From Bacillus ectoiniformans (GTDB lineage: Bacteria > Bacillota > Bacilli > Bacillales > Domibacillaceae): 64,000 bases of DNA. Location: contig NZ_JAFBES010000001.1 of NCBI RefSeq assembly GCF_016908875.1, forward strand, positions 542,007 through 606,006, read 5' to 3'. Below the pieces are notes generated by a model. It saw nothing but the letters and a program-made list of their open reading frames with translations, had not been told where the DNA came from and did not search any database. How positions within the stretch are numbered: the stretch's first letter is position 1; each line of letters starts with the position of its first letter. A program made the position numbers and the translations under genes. Shown piece after piece: positions 20,644 to 28,992 of the stretch.

Positions 20644-22377
20644 TTATTCCACTAAATGTTTAATTTGACTCATGAACTTTTGTTCGATACTATCCACTTT
20701 TGCTTCACTGTTTTCAACACTGTCGCTGACAACACCGTAATAAAATTTAATTTTTGGTTCTGTCCCAGATGGTCTCATACAAATCCAAGTGTCATCCGTT
20801 AAAAAGTATTTCAGCACATTTGATTTTGGCAGATGGATCTGTTCCCGAGCGCCTGACTGGAGCAGCGTTCTTTCGCTTGTTAAATAATCTTCTACTGCTG
20901 ACACTTGGATTCCAGCTAGCTCTTCTGGAGGATGTTCTCTAAAGAAAGTGAGAATGGATTGTATTTTACCTGCCCCTTCAATTCCCTTTAATGTTAATGA
21001 GGTTAAGCCTTCTCGATAATAACCGTAGCGGCCGCAAATCTCTAATAGCGCTTCATACAGAGTTTTGCCTTCTTTCTTATAATAGGCACACGCCTCCGTA
21101 GCCATGACCGCTGCTTGAACGGCATCTTTATCGCGGGCAAAGTCACTGATTAAATAGCCATAGCTTTCTTCGTATCCAAACAGAAAGGTATAGTCACCTG
21201 ACTGATTGTATTGTTCAATTTTCTCTCCGATAAACTTAAATCCTGTCAGTACATCTTCACAAGCAGCCCCGTAGGATTCAGCTACTTTCCGTCCAAGTTC
21301 CGATGTGACAATCGTTTTAAAAACAATTCCATTTTGAGGAAGTGTCTCTTTGGCCTGTTTTTGTTTTAGAACATAATCCATTAAAATGGCACCTGTTTGA
21401 TTGCCTGTTAATAGAACATAGCTGCCATCTAAATCTTTTACTGCAATGCCAAGGCGGTCAGCATCAGGATCTGTTGCAATTAAAAGATCGGCATTTTGCT
21501 CTTGTCCATATTGAATGGCCAGCTTAAAGGCTGCTTTTTCTTCCGGATTAGGATATTGAACGGTTGAAAACTCAGGATCTGGCTGTTCTTGTTCAGGCAC
21601 CACAAAAACATTTTCATATCCTAAGGCTTTTAAGCTTCTTCGAACAGGTAAATTGCCTGTCCCATGGAGCGGAGAAAAAACTACTTTTACGTCTACTTCT
21701 TTAGACAGCTGCGGCTGATTAGAAATACTAATCATATGCTCTAAATAAGAATGGTCTACTTCTTCCCCAATCATCTTTATAAGCCCTTTTTCTTTTAAGC
21801 TCTCTTCGTCTTCTACATGAATATGCAATTCACTTTCGATGCGGTTTACTTCTTCAATTACCTGATCTGCTTCTTGAGGAGGAAGCTGTGCTCCGTCCTT
21901 CCCATACACTTTATAGCCATTATATTCCGGGGGGTTATGACTTGCTGTGATTACGATGCCCGCGAATGCATTCAGATAACGCACGGCAAAAGAAAGCTCT
22001 GGAGTTGAACGCAATGCATCAAATACATACGCTTGAATTCCATAGGTAGCCAGTGTTTTTGCGCTCTCCATCGCAAATTCCGGTGACTTATGTCTAGAGT
22101 CGTAGGCAATGGCGACCCCGCGTTTCTTCGCTTCTTCACCGGACTTAGAAATATAAGCTGCAAGACCAGCTGAGGCTTTGCGAACGGTATAAATGTTCAT
22201 TCGGTTCGTTCCAGCACCAATTTCACCGCGCATACCGCCTGTTCCAAACTCCAGATTCTTATAAAACGCTTCTTCAAGCTGCTTTTCATTCATGTTAAGC
22301 TCTGCAAGCAAACCCTTCATTTCTTCATCTAGCTCTTGATAATCTTTCCACCTAACATAATCATCTTTCCAGTTCAT
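20644..22377 (-). CDS. pgcA: Phosphoglucomutase (alpha-D-phosphohexomutase family)
   Basis: Interconverts glucose-6-phosphate and glucose-1-phosphate, feeding UDP-glucose for glycolipid anchors and teichoic acid glucosylation. 577 aa, like B. subtilis PgcA (about 581). The four family loops are present in order: phosphoserine loop [17 protein letters not shown] (active serine in TASHNP), metal loop DPDADRLG, sugar-binding GYEESYGY, and C-terminal phosphate-binding [13 protein letters not shown]. Starts [13 protein letters not shown]. Single gene with its own terminator; divergent from bdbC. Confidence 0.95.
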   Translation of the reverse strand: MNWKDDYVRWKDYQELDEEMKGLLAELNMNEKQLEEAFYKNLEFGTGGMRGEIGAGTNRMNIYTVRKASAGLAAYISKSGEEAKKRGVAIAYDSRHKSPEFAMESAKTLATYGIQAYVFDALRSTPELSFAVRYLNAFAGIVITASHNPPEYNGYKVYGKDGAQLPPQEADQVIEEVNRIESELHIHVEDEESLKEKGLIKMIGEEVDHSYLEHMISISNQPQLSKEVDVKVVFSPLHGTGNLPVRRSLKALGYENVFVVPEQEQPDPEFSTVQYPNPEEKAAFKLAIQYGQEQNADLLIATDPDADRLGIAVKDLDGSYVLLTGNQTGAILMDYVLKQKQAKETLPQNGIVFKTIVTSELGRKVAESYGAACEDVLTGFKFIGEKIEQYNQSGDYTFLFGYEESYGYLISDFARDKDAVQAAVMATEACAYYKKEGKTLYEALLEICGRYGYYREGLTSLTLKGIEGAGKIQSILTFFREHPPEELAGIQVSAVEDYLTSERTLLQSGAREQIHLPKSNVLKYFLTDDTWICMRPSGTEPKIKFYYGVVSDSVENSEAKVDSIEQKFMSQIKHLVE

Positions 22378-22550
22378 GCATACACGCCCCCAACCTGAAA
22401 TGTTTTAATGTATGATATTACCTATAATTCCAATATCAATTTTAACATAGGCTTGTCCGATTTTTATGTCGATTATTGCTTCCTGTTTTACTTTTCCATT
22501 CATTTAATACTATACTTTTATAGTAGAAAACATGCAGACGGGGAGAAATC

Positions 22551-22970
22551 ATGAAAAAAGAAAATTTACTTTTTACAGCTTGGGCCGCTTCTTTCATTGC
22601 CACACTTGGAAGTTTATATTTTTCAGAAGTGATGAAATATGAACCATGTGAATTGTGCTGGTATCAGCGTATCTTTATGTATCCGCTTGTCCTTATTCTC
22701 GGGCTTGCTTATGTAAAGAAAGACTGGAAAGCAGCTAAATATTCGCTCGTTCTCTCAGCGGTTGGAGTCAGTATCTCTATTTACCATTACGGAATACAAA
22801 AGATCTCTTTCTTACAGGATACCGCGCCTGCCTGCGGAAGAGTTCCTTGTACAGGCATGTACATCAATTATTTTAACTTTATTACCATTCCATTTCTGGC
22901 GCTTACCGCTTTTATCGTTATTTTCGCAGCCAGTTTGGCCATCTTAAAAAGGAAGGAAGAGCAAAATTGA
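22551..22970 (+). CDS. bdbC: BdbC/DsbB-type disulfide oxidoreductase
   Basis: 139-aa inner-membrane quinone-linked oxidase that regenerates extracytoplasmic thiol oxidants. Four helices at about 5-24, 40-57, 64-82 and 107-132; the redox pairs Cys33-x-x-Cys36 (EPCELCWYQR) and Cys95/Cys100 (TAPACGRVPC) are both present, as in B. subtilis BdbC. GGGGAGAAATC precedes the ATG. It overlaps the next gene, a membrane-anchored thioredoxin-like protein, by 4 nt (TTGA), so the two form an oxidoreductase pair. Confidence 0.92.
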   Translation: MKKENLLFTAWAASFIATLGSLYFSEVMKYEPCELCWYQRIFMYPLVLILGLAYVKKDWKAAKYSLVLSAVGVSISIYHYGIQKISFLQDTAPACGRVPCTGMYINYFNFITIPFLALTAFIVIFAASLAILKRKEEQN

Positions 22971-23437
22971 AAAAAATCATCATTTTTTCTGCAGTTATTA
23001 TCGGACTTTTCGCCGCCATTATCTTCGTCACGCAATATCAGCAAAAAGAAGCATCTAAGGATAACCCTTACGGCAAAGAGAAATTGCACCCTGAAACAAC
23101 TAAAGACTTGAAAGACCCTAATTATCAAAACATCATTTTGCCGGATGAACTTGAGAAGAAGCTTGAAGCTGGAGAAGATGTGACAGTCTATTTCTACAGC
23201 CCTACTTGTCCGCATTGTAAAGAGACGACTCCTGTCTTAATGCCGCTGGCGAAAGAAAACAACGTGGAAATTATGCAATACAACCTGCTCGAATTCGAAC
23301 AAGGCTGGGACCAATACCAAATTGAATATACTCCTACTCTGATTCACTTTGAAAAAGGCACAGAGAAAGACCGCTTAGTTGGCGGACAGCCTGAATCTGA
23401 ATTCGAAAGCTTTTTTGAAAAAAATATTAAAAAATAA
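22967..23437 (+). CDS. Membrane-anchored thioredoxin-like protein (CPHC)
   Basis: 156-aa protein with an uncleaved N-terminal membrane anchor (about 4-22), then an extracytoplasmic thioredoxin fold: active site Cys81-Pro-His-Cys84 (FYSPTCPHCKE) and the cis-proline loop YTPTLIHF. The CPHC motif is the DsbA-type, favouring oxidation over reduction. Starts with TTG at 22967, coupled to bdbC and with GGAAGG 10 nt upstream. Likely the thiol substrate of the adjacent BdbC, the role BdbD plays in B. subtilis, but it is shorter than BdbD and lacks an obvious helical insert, so I do not use that name. Confidence 0.85.
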   Translation: MKKIIIFSAVIIGLFAAIIFVTQYQQKEASKDNPYGKEKLHPETTKDLKDPNYQNIILPDELEKKLEAGEDVTVYFYSPTCPHCKETTPVLMPLAKENNVEIMQYNLLEFEQGWDQYQIEYTPTLIHFEKGTEKDRLVGGQPESEFESFFEKNIKK

Positions 23438-23443
23438 AATGTA

Positions 23444-23518
23444 GCGTCCGCCCCTCACCTGTTTTGGCCATGAGTGATTCTTCTCTCATCGTCTATAGCC
23501 GTGATGGGCGGTTTTTGC
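23444..23518 (+). terminator. Long-loop hairpin after the disulfide operon
   Basis: CCGCCCCTCAC at 23448-23458 can pair with GTGATGGGCGG at 23501-23511, followed by TTTTTG. The 40-nt loop has a further small stem (ATGAGTGA...TCTCATCG). Probably a terminator; the large loop is unusual. Confidence 0.6.
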
Positions 23519-23556
23519 TTTTACACAAAAATAATAAGCATCCTGTGATAGAATGC

Positions 23557-23958
23557 TTAATTGAGGTATTTAGTAGCTGAGTGATGCTGAGAATAGAGTG
23601 GAAAACTATTGCTTTGGATAGAGAATTGATCAAGAGTGAAAGGGAAACAAATCTCGTAGCGCTGAAGGGTTTCTGCATTGTGCAAAAACATGTCTTTATA
23701 ATGACTAGAAAGAGACTCTAGCTGTTTAGTTTCTAGGATTGAAATAATCGTTTGCAGACTCGTAATCACTAAGAACGCGTCACGCAGAGTGCCAAAGTAC
23801 TCAAATTGACTGGCTCCGAGGGATAGAACACCGATCTCTTCCCATTGCCGAAGTTCTGCTTCTGAAAAATAATGAGGAAATATTTGCTCCTTAATTTGCC
23901 GCACCAGTTCGATTATTTTATCTTCTTGCTCTATAGTTGAAGCAACGAGCACTTTCAA
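23557..23958 (-). CDS. YhcU-like protein (DUF5365 family)
   Basis: 133-aa soluble protein starting MKVLVASTIEQEDKIIELV with the FPHYFSEAELRQWEEIGVL block typical of the short Bacillus YhcU-type proteins; function unknown. The downstream half (SLQTIISILETKQLESL) looks helical. It is divergent from an RluA-type pseudouridine synthase resembling YhcT, and yhcT/yhcU are also neighbours in B. subtilis, which supports the name. Ribosome site AGGTGGG. Confidence 0.65.
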   Translation of the reverse strand: MKVLVASTIEQEDKIIELVRQIKEQIFPHYFSEAELRQWEEIGVLSLGASQFEYFGTLRDAFLVITSLQTIISILETKQLESLSSHYKDMFLHNAETLQRYEICFPFTLDQFSIQSNSFPLYSQHHSATKYLN

Positions 23959-24146
23959 AGAAAACCCACCTTTATTTATCGATTCTTATGCATATACAGT
24001 AAGAATAGCACAGAATGTTTCCTTATATTATGGTAATTTAATGAAAAATGAATTTTTTGCCTGTTACATAAGGTTGAAATCATAGAAGAAATCATAGATA
24101 GGAGGAACGAGGGGAGTCTTAAAGATGGAGGACTTTCCTTACAATT

Positions 24147-25049
24147 ATGTATAACACAAACAGAAAAGGATCTATATACGAATTAACTCTCCCTCATACA
24201 TGGGAGGGCCAAACCATTCAAGAGATTTTAACAGACACCTGGCACCTGCCCAAGAAAATGGTTCATGAATGGCGAATGAGCAAGGCAGTAAAAGTAAATG
24301 GAGAGCTGTACAGATGGAATCAGCCGCTGTCTAAAGGGGACATTTTACAGGTTCCTTTCTTCTCGAACACGAAGCAAGCTGTCCACGCAAGCTATATTGG
24401 TGAGATTGACGTATTATATGAAGATGACCATTTGCTTGTAGCTAACAAACCTGCTGGTGTGAAAACTCATCCTAATGACCAAGATGAAAACGATACTTTA
24501 TTAAACGGCCTCGCTCTTCACGTCGAATCGAACGGAGAACAATGCTTCATCAGACATATCCACAGGTTAGATGAAAATACATCAGGAGCTGTGCTGTTCG
24601 CTAAGCATGAAGCGGCTTATGCCTTATTATCACGTCTGCTTGAAAAACGGCTCATTAAAAGAGCGTACTGGGCAATAGTGCATGGACAATTAAAGAACAA
24701 AGAAGGTGTGATCAAGGAAGCGATCGGAAAAGACCGTCATCATCCGACAAGAAGACGAATTTCCCCAAACGGCCAGAGCGCTGTGACCCATTATCAGCTG
24801 TTAAAGAAAGACCCTAGCCGAAACCTTTCATTCATTAAATGTCAGCTTGAGACCGGAAGAACCCATCAGATTCGTGTACATTTATCATCGATCGGCCATC
24901 CGTTAGCAGGTGATCTATTATATGGAGGGAAACCGATTGTTAAGAGGCAAGCCCTGCATGCAAAGACCATTGAGATTCCTCACCCTTTTACGGGGGAACA
25001 ACTAGTGTGCGAGGCTCCATTTACAGATGACACTTTCGATTTTTTTTAG
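24147..25049 (+). CDS. RluA-family pseudouridine synthase (YhcT-like)
   Basis: 300-aa RNA pseudouridine synthase: an N-terminal S4-like RNA-binding part (about 15-75) and the catalytic domain with HRLDENTSGAVLFAK, whose aspartate is the nucleophile. Other family blocks are VLYEDDHLLVANKPAG, TGRTHQIRVHL and HPLAGDLLYGG. It resembles B. subtilis YhcT; the modified position (tRNA or 23S rRNA) cannot be told from sequence. The nearest Shine-Dalgarno (GGAGGA) is 14 nt before the ATG, rather far, but no better in-frame start is present. Confidence 0.88.
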   Translation: MYNTNRKGSIYELTLPHTWEGQTIQEILTDTWHLPKKMVHEWRMSKAVKVNGELYRWNQPLSKGDILQVPFFSNTKQAVHASYIGEIDVLYEDDHLLVANKPAGVKTHPNDQDENDTLLNGLALHVESNGEQCFIRHIHRLDENTSGAVLFAKHEAAYALLSRLLEKRLIKRAYWAIVHGQLKNKEGVIKEAIGKDRHHPTRRRISPNGQSAVTHYQLLKKDPSRNLSFIKCQLETGRTHQIRVHLSSIGHPLAGDLLYGGKPIVKRQALHAKTIEIPHPFTGEQLVCEAPFTDDTFDFF

Positions 25050-25069
25050 CAAAGAGTTCTTCAACTAAA

Positions 25070-25110
25070 TGAAAAAGGCGGCTGCGTTTTTTATGCAGCC
25101 CCTTTTTCAT
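25070..25110. terminator. Bidirectional terminator, rluA-like / aldo-keto reductase
   Basis: GAAAAAGG..GGCTGC pairs with GCAGCC..CCTTTTTC around loop GTTTTTTAT, with A/T tails on both sides; lies between convergent genes. Confidence 0.85.
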
Positions 25111-25941
25111 TTAGAAATCAAACGTATCTGGATCAGCCCCAAACCTCTGATTTTTATTTATCGCATGGACCGCTGCCATATCATCCGCCGTCAGTTCAAA
25201 GTCGAATAAATCCGCATTTTCCTTCAGTCTATTCAGGTGAACGGATTTAGGAATAATGATGACATCATTTTGCAGATGCCAGCGCAGAATAATTTGCGCG
25301 ACCGTTTTGTTATAGTGATTAGCAAGCTGATTAAGAACCGGTTCGTCTGCCAGTCTGTTTCTCGCAATCGGTGACCATGCTTCAACCGCGATTTGCTGTT
25401 CGTTGCAGTAGTCACGTAATTCTTGCTGGCTTAAATAGGGATGAAGCTCCACTTGATTCACCATCGGCTTCGTGTTTGCCTGTGTCATTAGATCTTCTAA
25501 ATGATGAATCTTAAAATTGCTCACGCCTATAGATTTCACGATTCCTTCTTCATATAGTCTCTCTATAGCCCGCCAAGACTCCTTGTATTTATCAGCCACC
25601 GGCCAATGGATTAAATATAGATCCATATAATCCATCTTTAGTTTGGTTAAAGACTGTTCAAATGCACGAAGCGTCTCGTCATACCCCTGATCACTGTTCC
25701 ATACTTTAGATGTAATGAACAGATCTTTCCTGTTGATGCCGCTTTGACGTACTGCCTCTCCAACGATTGCTTCATTATCATAAAAAGCCGCCGTATCAAT
25801 TAAACGATATCCTTCGCTTAGAGCACCTTTAATTGCCTGCAGCGTTTCTTGATCATCTGTCATTTTGTATACACCTAAACCAAGTCTCGGTATATGAATG
25901 CCGTTATGTAATTGGACTGTATCATTAATTTTTTTAATCAT
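25111..25941 (-). CDS. Aldo/keto reductase
   Basis: 276-aa NADPH-dependent oxidoreductase of the AKR superfamily, TIM barrel. Catalytic tetrad visible: Asp and Tyr in DTAAFYDNEAIVGEAV, Lys in FITSKVWN, His in YLIHWPV; the cofactor loop IIPKSVHLNRLKEN follows. It is of the type of B. subtilis YvgN/YtbE (methylglyoxal and other small carbonyls). I use the ATG at 25941 because AAAGGTG lies 5 nt upstream; the GTG six bases earlier overlaps it. Single gene. Confidence 0.92.
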   Translation of the reverse strand: MIKKINDTVQLHNGIHIPRLGLGVYKMTDDQETLQAIKGALSEGYRLIDTAAFYDNEAIVGEAVRQSGINRKDLFITSKVWNSDQGYDETLRAFEQSLTKLKMDYMDLYLIHWPVADKYKESWRAIERLYEEGIVKSIGVSNFKIHHLEDLMTQANTKPMVNQVELHPYLSQQELRDYCNEQQIAVEAWSPIARNRLADEPVLNQLANHYNKTVAQIILRWHLQNDVIIIPKSVHLNRLKENADLFDFELTADDMAAVHAINKNQRFGADPDTFDF

Positions 25942-26024
25942 GTTCACCTTTCCTTTCTCTTCCTTATTTTATCTATTTTCATAGAATGAAGCGAACGAAA
26001 GGCTCTCTTTTTTGTATAAACAAA

Positions 26025-26050
26025 CTTACAACATTTACAAAAACTTTACT
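26025..26050 (+). promoter_or_regulatory. Possible PhoP-box-like repeats upstream of DUF47-pit
   Basis: CTTACA (26025), TTTACA (26034) and TTTACT (26045) resemble TT(A/T)ACA half-sites; the last two are 11 bp apart, the spacing of Pho boxes. Located about 90 nt before the gene start. Suggestive only. Confidence 0.35.
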
Positions 26051-26135
26051 TTTTTCGACAATCTTCTTCCCTATTTATACAATTTGCATTAAAATTATTC
26101 TGTTATGCATTTTTATTTTTAGGGGGCCTTCTAAG

Positions 26136-26753
26136 GTGTTTAAAAGTAAGAAAGACAAATTCTCTGTATTGTTGGGTTCTATTGCTGAAAACTTAAAGGA
26201 AAGTGCGAATTATTTTGCTGACTACAAACTACATAATGCCAGTGACTTAAAGATTTTTTATAGTGAAATGAAATCTTATGAATCTAAAGGAGATACGTTC
26301 ATTCACGAAGTCATTAAAGAGCTTAACCATACGTTTATTACGCCGATTGAACGAGAAGACATTCTGGCTCTTGCGATGAGCATGGATGATGTGCTGGATG
26401 GTTTAGAGGAAACGGCGGCAATGTTTGAAATGTATTCGATGATCGATGCAGATGAATTCATGCTTAAATTCGTAGAAGCGATTCGCGAATGCACGATTCA
26501 GATAGAGCAGGCTATTGAATTGCTTTCAGCTAAAAAGCTGCTCGCCATTCGTGCCCATGCGATTAAAATTAAAGACTATGAAACTTCTTGTGATAACGTA
26601 CTGCGTCAATCAATTAAACATTTATTTAACACCGAGAAAGACCCTATTCAATTAATTAAAACAAAAGATATTTACGAAAACTTAGAAAAAATCGCAGACC
26701 ATTGTCAAGACGTGGCCAATACGCTAGAAACCATCATTATGAAGAACGCGTGA
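26136..26753 (+). CDS. ykaA: DUF47 (PhoU-like) protein, Pit accessory
   Basis: 205-aa cytoplasmic helical protein of the DUF47/PhoU-like family that regulates Pit phosphate transporters. Family text: ESKGDTFIHEVIKELNHTFITPIEREDI and YENLEKIADHCQDVANTLE. I place the start at GTG 26136 (VFKSKKDKFS) with AGGGGG 9 nt upstream; this gives the exact length of B. subtilis YkaA, and the 50 extra upstream codons read as A+T-rich non-protein sequence. It is followed after 14 nt by pit, matching the ykaA-pit pair of B. subtilis. Confidence 0.9.
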   Translation: MFKSKKDKFSVLLGSIAENLKESANYFADYKLHNASDLKIFYSEMKSYESKGDTFIHEVIKELNHTFITPIEREDILALAMSMDDVLDGLEETAAMFEMYSMIDADEFMLKFVEAIRECTIQIEQAIELLSAKKLLAIRAHAIKIKDYETSCDNVLRQSIKHLFNTEKDPIQLIKTKDIYENLEKIADHCQDVANTLETIIMKNA

Positions 26754-26767
26754 GGAGCAGCTGACAT

Positions 26768-27766
26768 ATGGACTCTTTGTTTATCATTACGATACTAATT
26801 GTTTTCTTCGCTCTAGCCTTTGACTTTATCAATGGCTTTCATGATACGGCCAATGCGATTGCGACTTCGGTTTCAACGAAAGCTCTGAAACCTCGTCATG
26901 CGATTATTTTAGCCGCATTCATGAATTTCTTAGGAGCTATGACATTTACCGGCGTAGCAAAAACGATCACGAAAGATATTGTAGACCCGTTTATGCTTGA
27001 AAATGGATCGATCGTCATTTTAGCTGCTTTAATTGCCGCTATTTTTTGGAATCTGCTTACCTGGTATTATGGGATACCGAGCAGCTCCTCTCATGCGATT
27101 ATTGGGTCCATCGCTGGTGCTGCCATAGCAGCCTCTGGCTTCGAGTCATTAAATTACACAGGCTTCTTAAAAATTATTCAAGCCCTGCTTTTCTCGCCGT
27201 TGATTGCTTTTATAGGCGGATTTTTAATGTATGGTCTATTCAAAATTGTATTTAAAAACAACAACTTGCCAAAGACCAATCGTAATTTCCGATACTTTCA
27301 AATTGGTACGGCTGCTCTTCAAGCCTATACACACGGCACAAATGATGCACAAAAAGCGATGGGGATCATTACGATGGCACTGATCGCCAATAATTATCAA
27401 ACGACAACCGATATTCAAACGTGGGTTCAGGTATCTTGTGCCTTGGCCATGGGGATCGGCACATCAGTCGGCGGCTGGAAAATCATCAAGACAGTCGGCG
27501 GCAAGATAATGAAAATCAGACCGGTGAATGGTGTCGCAGCAGACTTAACTTCTGCAATCGTTATTTTCACTGCCACCTTTGTACACCTGCCAGTAAGTAC
27601 GACTCATGTCATTTCCTCCTCCATATTGGGAGTAGGCACTTCTCACAGAGTTAGAGGTGTTAGGTGGACAACTGCTCAGCGCATGCTGATCACTTGGGTG
27701 ATTACTCTTCCAATTTCAGCTACGATTGCAGGCGTTACCTATTGGATATTGAATCTTTTCTTATAA
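26768..27766 (+). CDS. pit: Low-affinity inorganic phosphate transporter (PiT family)
   Basis: 332-aa membrane transporter, same length as B. subtilis Pit. The duplicated PiT signature is present at both ends: GFHDTANAIATSVSTKAL (about 19-36) and THGTNDAQKAMGIIT (about 188-202); the central WYGIPSSSSHAIIGSIAG and C-terminal HLPVSTTHVISSSILG complete the two repeats. Takes up phosphate (as neutral metal phosphate) with protons. Co-transcribed with the DUF47 gene; GAGGAGC ribosome site. Confidence 0.94.
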   Translation: MDSLFIITILIVFFALAFDFINGFHDTANAIATSVSTKALKPRHAIILAAFMNFLGAMTFTGVAKTITKDIVDPFMLENGSIVILAALIAAIFWNLLTWYYGIPSSSSHAIIGSIAGAAIAASGFESLNYTGFLKIIQALLFSPLIAFIGGFLMYGLFKIVFKNNNLPKTNRNFRYFQIGTAALQAYTHGTNDAQKAMGIITMALIANNYQTTTDIQTWVQVSCALAMGIGTSVGGWKIIKTVGGKIMKIRPVNGVAADLTSAIVIFTATFVHLPVSTTHVISSSILGVGTSHRVRGVRWTTAQRMLITWVITLPISATIAGVTYWILNLFL

Positions 27767-27769
27767 TGA

Positions 27770-27806
27770 AAAACGAGCGGATCTATCGATCTCCGCTCGT
27801 TTTTCA
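27770..27806 (+). terminator. Terminator of DUF47-pit operon
   Basis: AAAACGAGCGGA/TCCGCTCGTTTT stem with T-run on the plus strand and A/T tail on the other; also borders the small minus-strand gene. Confidence 0.88.
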
Positions 27807-27902
27807 TTATAAAATATATTTCCTGACTATATTCAGAAAAAGAATAAAGGCAATGACAAACATTAAAATAATTAATATTTTCTCCTGTTTATTTCCGAGC
27901 AT
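27807..27902 (-). CDS. 31-aa single-helix membrane peptide, hypothetical
   Basis: MLGNKQEKILIILMFVIAF then ILFLNIVRKYIL: a short polar start, one hydrophobic helix and a basic end. The ATG at 27902 has GAAGGTGAAAAGGG just upstream, an unusually strong ribosome site for chance. Convergent with pit and ends in the shared terminator. No family recognised; membrane localisation is inference from hydrophobicity. Confidence 0.5.
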   Translation of the reverse strand: MLGNKQEKILIILMFVIAFILFLNIVRKYIL

Positions 27903-28098
27903 CCCTTTTCACCTTCTTTGTTATATTCATGCTGCCTTCATCACCAGAAATAGAAAACGAGCAGGTAAATCATTCTTATTCGGCACATAATAGGACTAGA
28001 TCATGTTTTCTGTTCCGTTTTCATCATAAACTAGATAAAATAGAACGACTACTCACTAGCAGTAGTTAATCCTTGACTGTATAGATAATCTTTATTAA

Positions 28099-28134
28099 AG
28101 TAAGTGTTGTTATCACTTACTAAAGGTTAGTAAG
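28099..28134 (+). promoter_or_regulatory. YodB/DUF24-type operator of the nitroreductase gene
   Basis: CTTACTAA-AGG-TTAGTAAG (28116-28134) is a perfect 8-bp inverted repeat; an overlapping one, AGTAAGTG...CACTTACT, spans 28099-28121. TTACTA-n-TAGTAA resembles the box bound by the thiol-based repressor YodB, which controls the nitroreductase yodC in B. subtilis. Located 67-100 nt before the nitroreductase start. The rest of 27903-28200 has no gene visible. Confidence 0.55.
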
Positions 28135-28200
28135 TATCATTAATATATTATCTCGTTTTCCGATAAAATACAATTACACCGCAATCAGGAGGCAATATAC

Positions 28201-28812
28201 ATGAAAGACTTTTTTGAACTAGCAGCAAGCAGACGTTCAACTAAACAATACGACCCTAATGTGGAAATTCCTCATTCAGAGTTAAGAGAATTATTAGAAG
28301 TAGCAGGACAAGCTCCTTCTGCATGGAATCTTCAGCAATGGCATTTCCTTGTCTTTGATAAGAAAGAAGTGCAAGAAAAATTATTGCCAATCGCCTATAA
28401 TCAGCAGCAAGTAGTTGATGCATCAGCCGTCATTTGTATCTTAGGCGATCTCGAAGGCGATAAAAACATTGACCCTGTATTCGACCCTTCCGTAGCAGCC
28501 GGTCATATGACACCAGAATTAAAAGAGATCTTAGCGGGACAAATTAGAGGTGCCTACAAGCGCTCTGATTATCCAAGAGATGCAGCTATTTTAAATGCTT
28601 CTCTTGCCTCTATGCAATTCATGCTGGCAGCGAAAGCAAAAGGCTATGATACTTGTCCGATCGGCGGCTTTAATGCAAACGCATTGATCGAGGAATTTAA
28701 TGTTTCTGAACGTTACCTGCCTATTATGCTGATTACGATTGGTAAGCCAACCCAAGAAGCGCGAGCAACCGATCGTCTTCCAATTGAAAGCTTAATCACC
28801 TACGCGGAATAA
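28201..28812 (+). CDS. FMN-dependent nitroreductase family protein (YodC-like)
   Basis: 203-aa NAD(P)H:FMN oxidoreductase. Family signs: the FMN phosphate-binding start ASRRSTKQYDPN, QAPSAWNLQQWHF, the DYPRDAAILNASLASMQFMLAAKAKGYDT dimer/FMN block (read in part) and CPIGGFNANALIEEF. It is the size and type of B. subtilis YodC, which reduces quinones and nitro compounds; the YodB-like operator upstream agrees. AGGAGGCAATATAC precedes the ATG. Monocistronic with its own terminator. Confidence 0.9.
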   Translation: MKDFFELAASRRSTKQYDPNVEIPHSELRELLEVAGQAPSAWNLQQWHFLVFDKKEVQEKLLPIAYNQQQVVDASAVICILGDLEGDKNIDPVFDPSVAAGHMTPELKEILAGQIRGAYKRSDYPRDAAILNASLASMQFMLAAKAKGYDTCPIGGFNANALIEEFNVSERYLPIMLITIGKPTQEARATDRLPIESLITYAE

Positions 28813-28816
28813 TCTC

Positions 28817-28846
28817 AAACCCCCTGGCCATGAGCTGGGGGTTTTT
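28817..28846 (+). terminator. Terminator of nitroreductase gene
   Basis: AACCCCC/GGGGGTT stem around TGGCCATGAGCT, then TTTTT. Confidence 0.85.
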
Positions 28847-28937
28847 CATTTATAAACATCAACCTGTGTTCAAAAGGACTTAAAAGTGTCAGACCTTTCT
28901 CATAATTTTTTTACTAAAACTGTTGCAACCTGCTTAG

Positions 28938-28979
28938 AAAACGAATATTATATAACTTGGGTTTTTAAATGTTCGTTTT
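28938..28979 (+). promoter_or_regulatory. Pair of inverted PurBoxes
   Basis: AAAACGAATATT (28938-28949) and, inverted, AAATGTTCGTTTT (28967-28979) fit the CGAA-centred PurR box (AWWWCCGAACWWT-like) on opposite strands, separated by 17 bp, the spacing used by Bacillus PurR. They lie just upstream of the purine permease. Confidence 0.8.
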
Positions 28980-28992
28980 TTGGAGGTTCTCT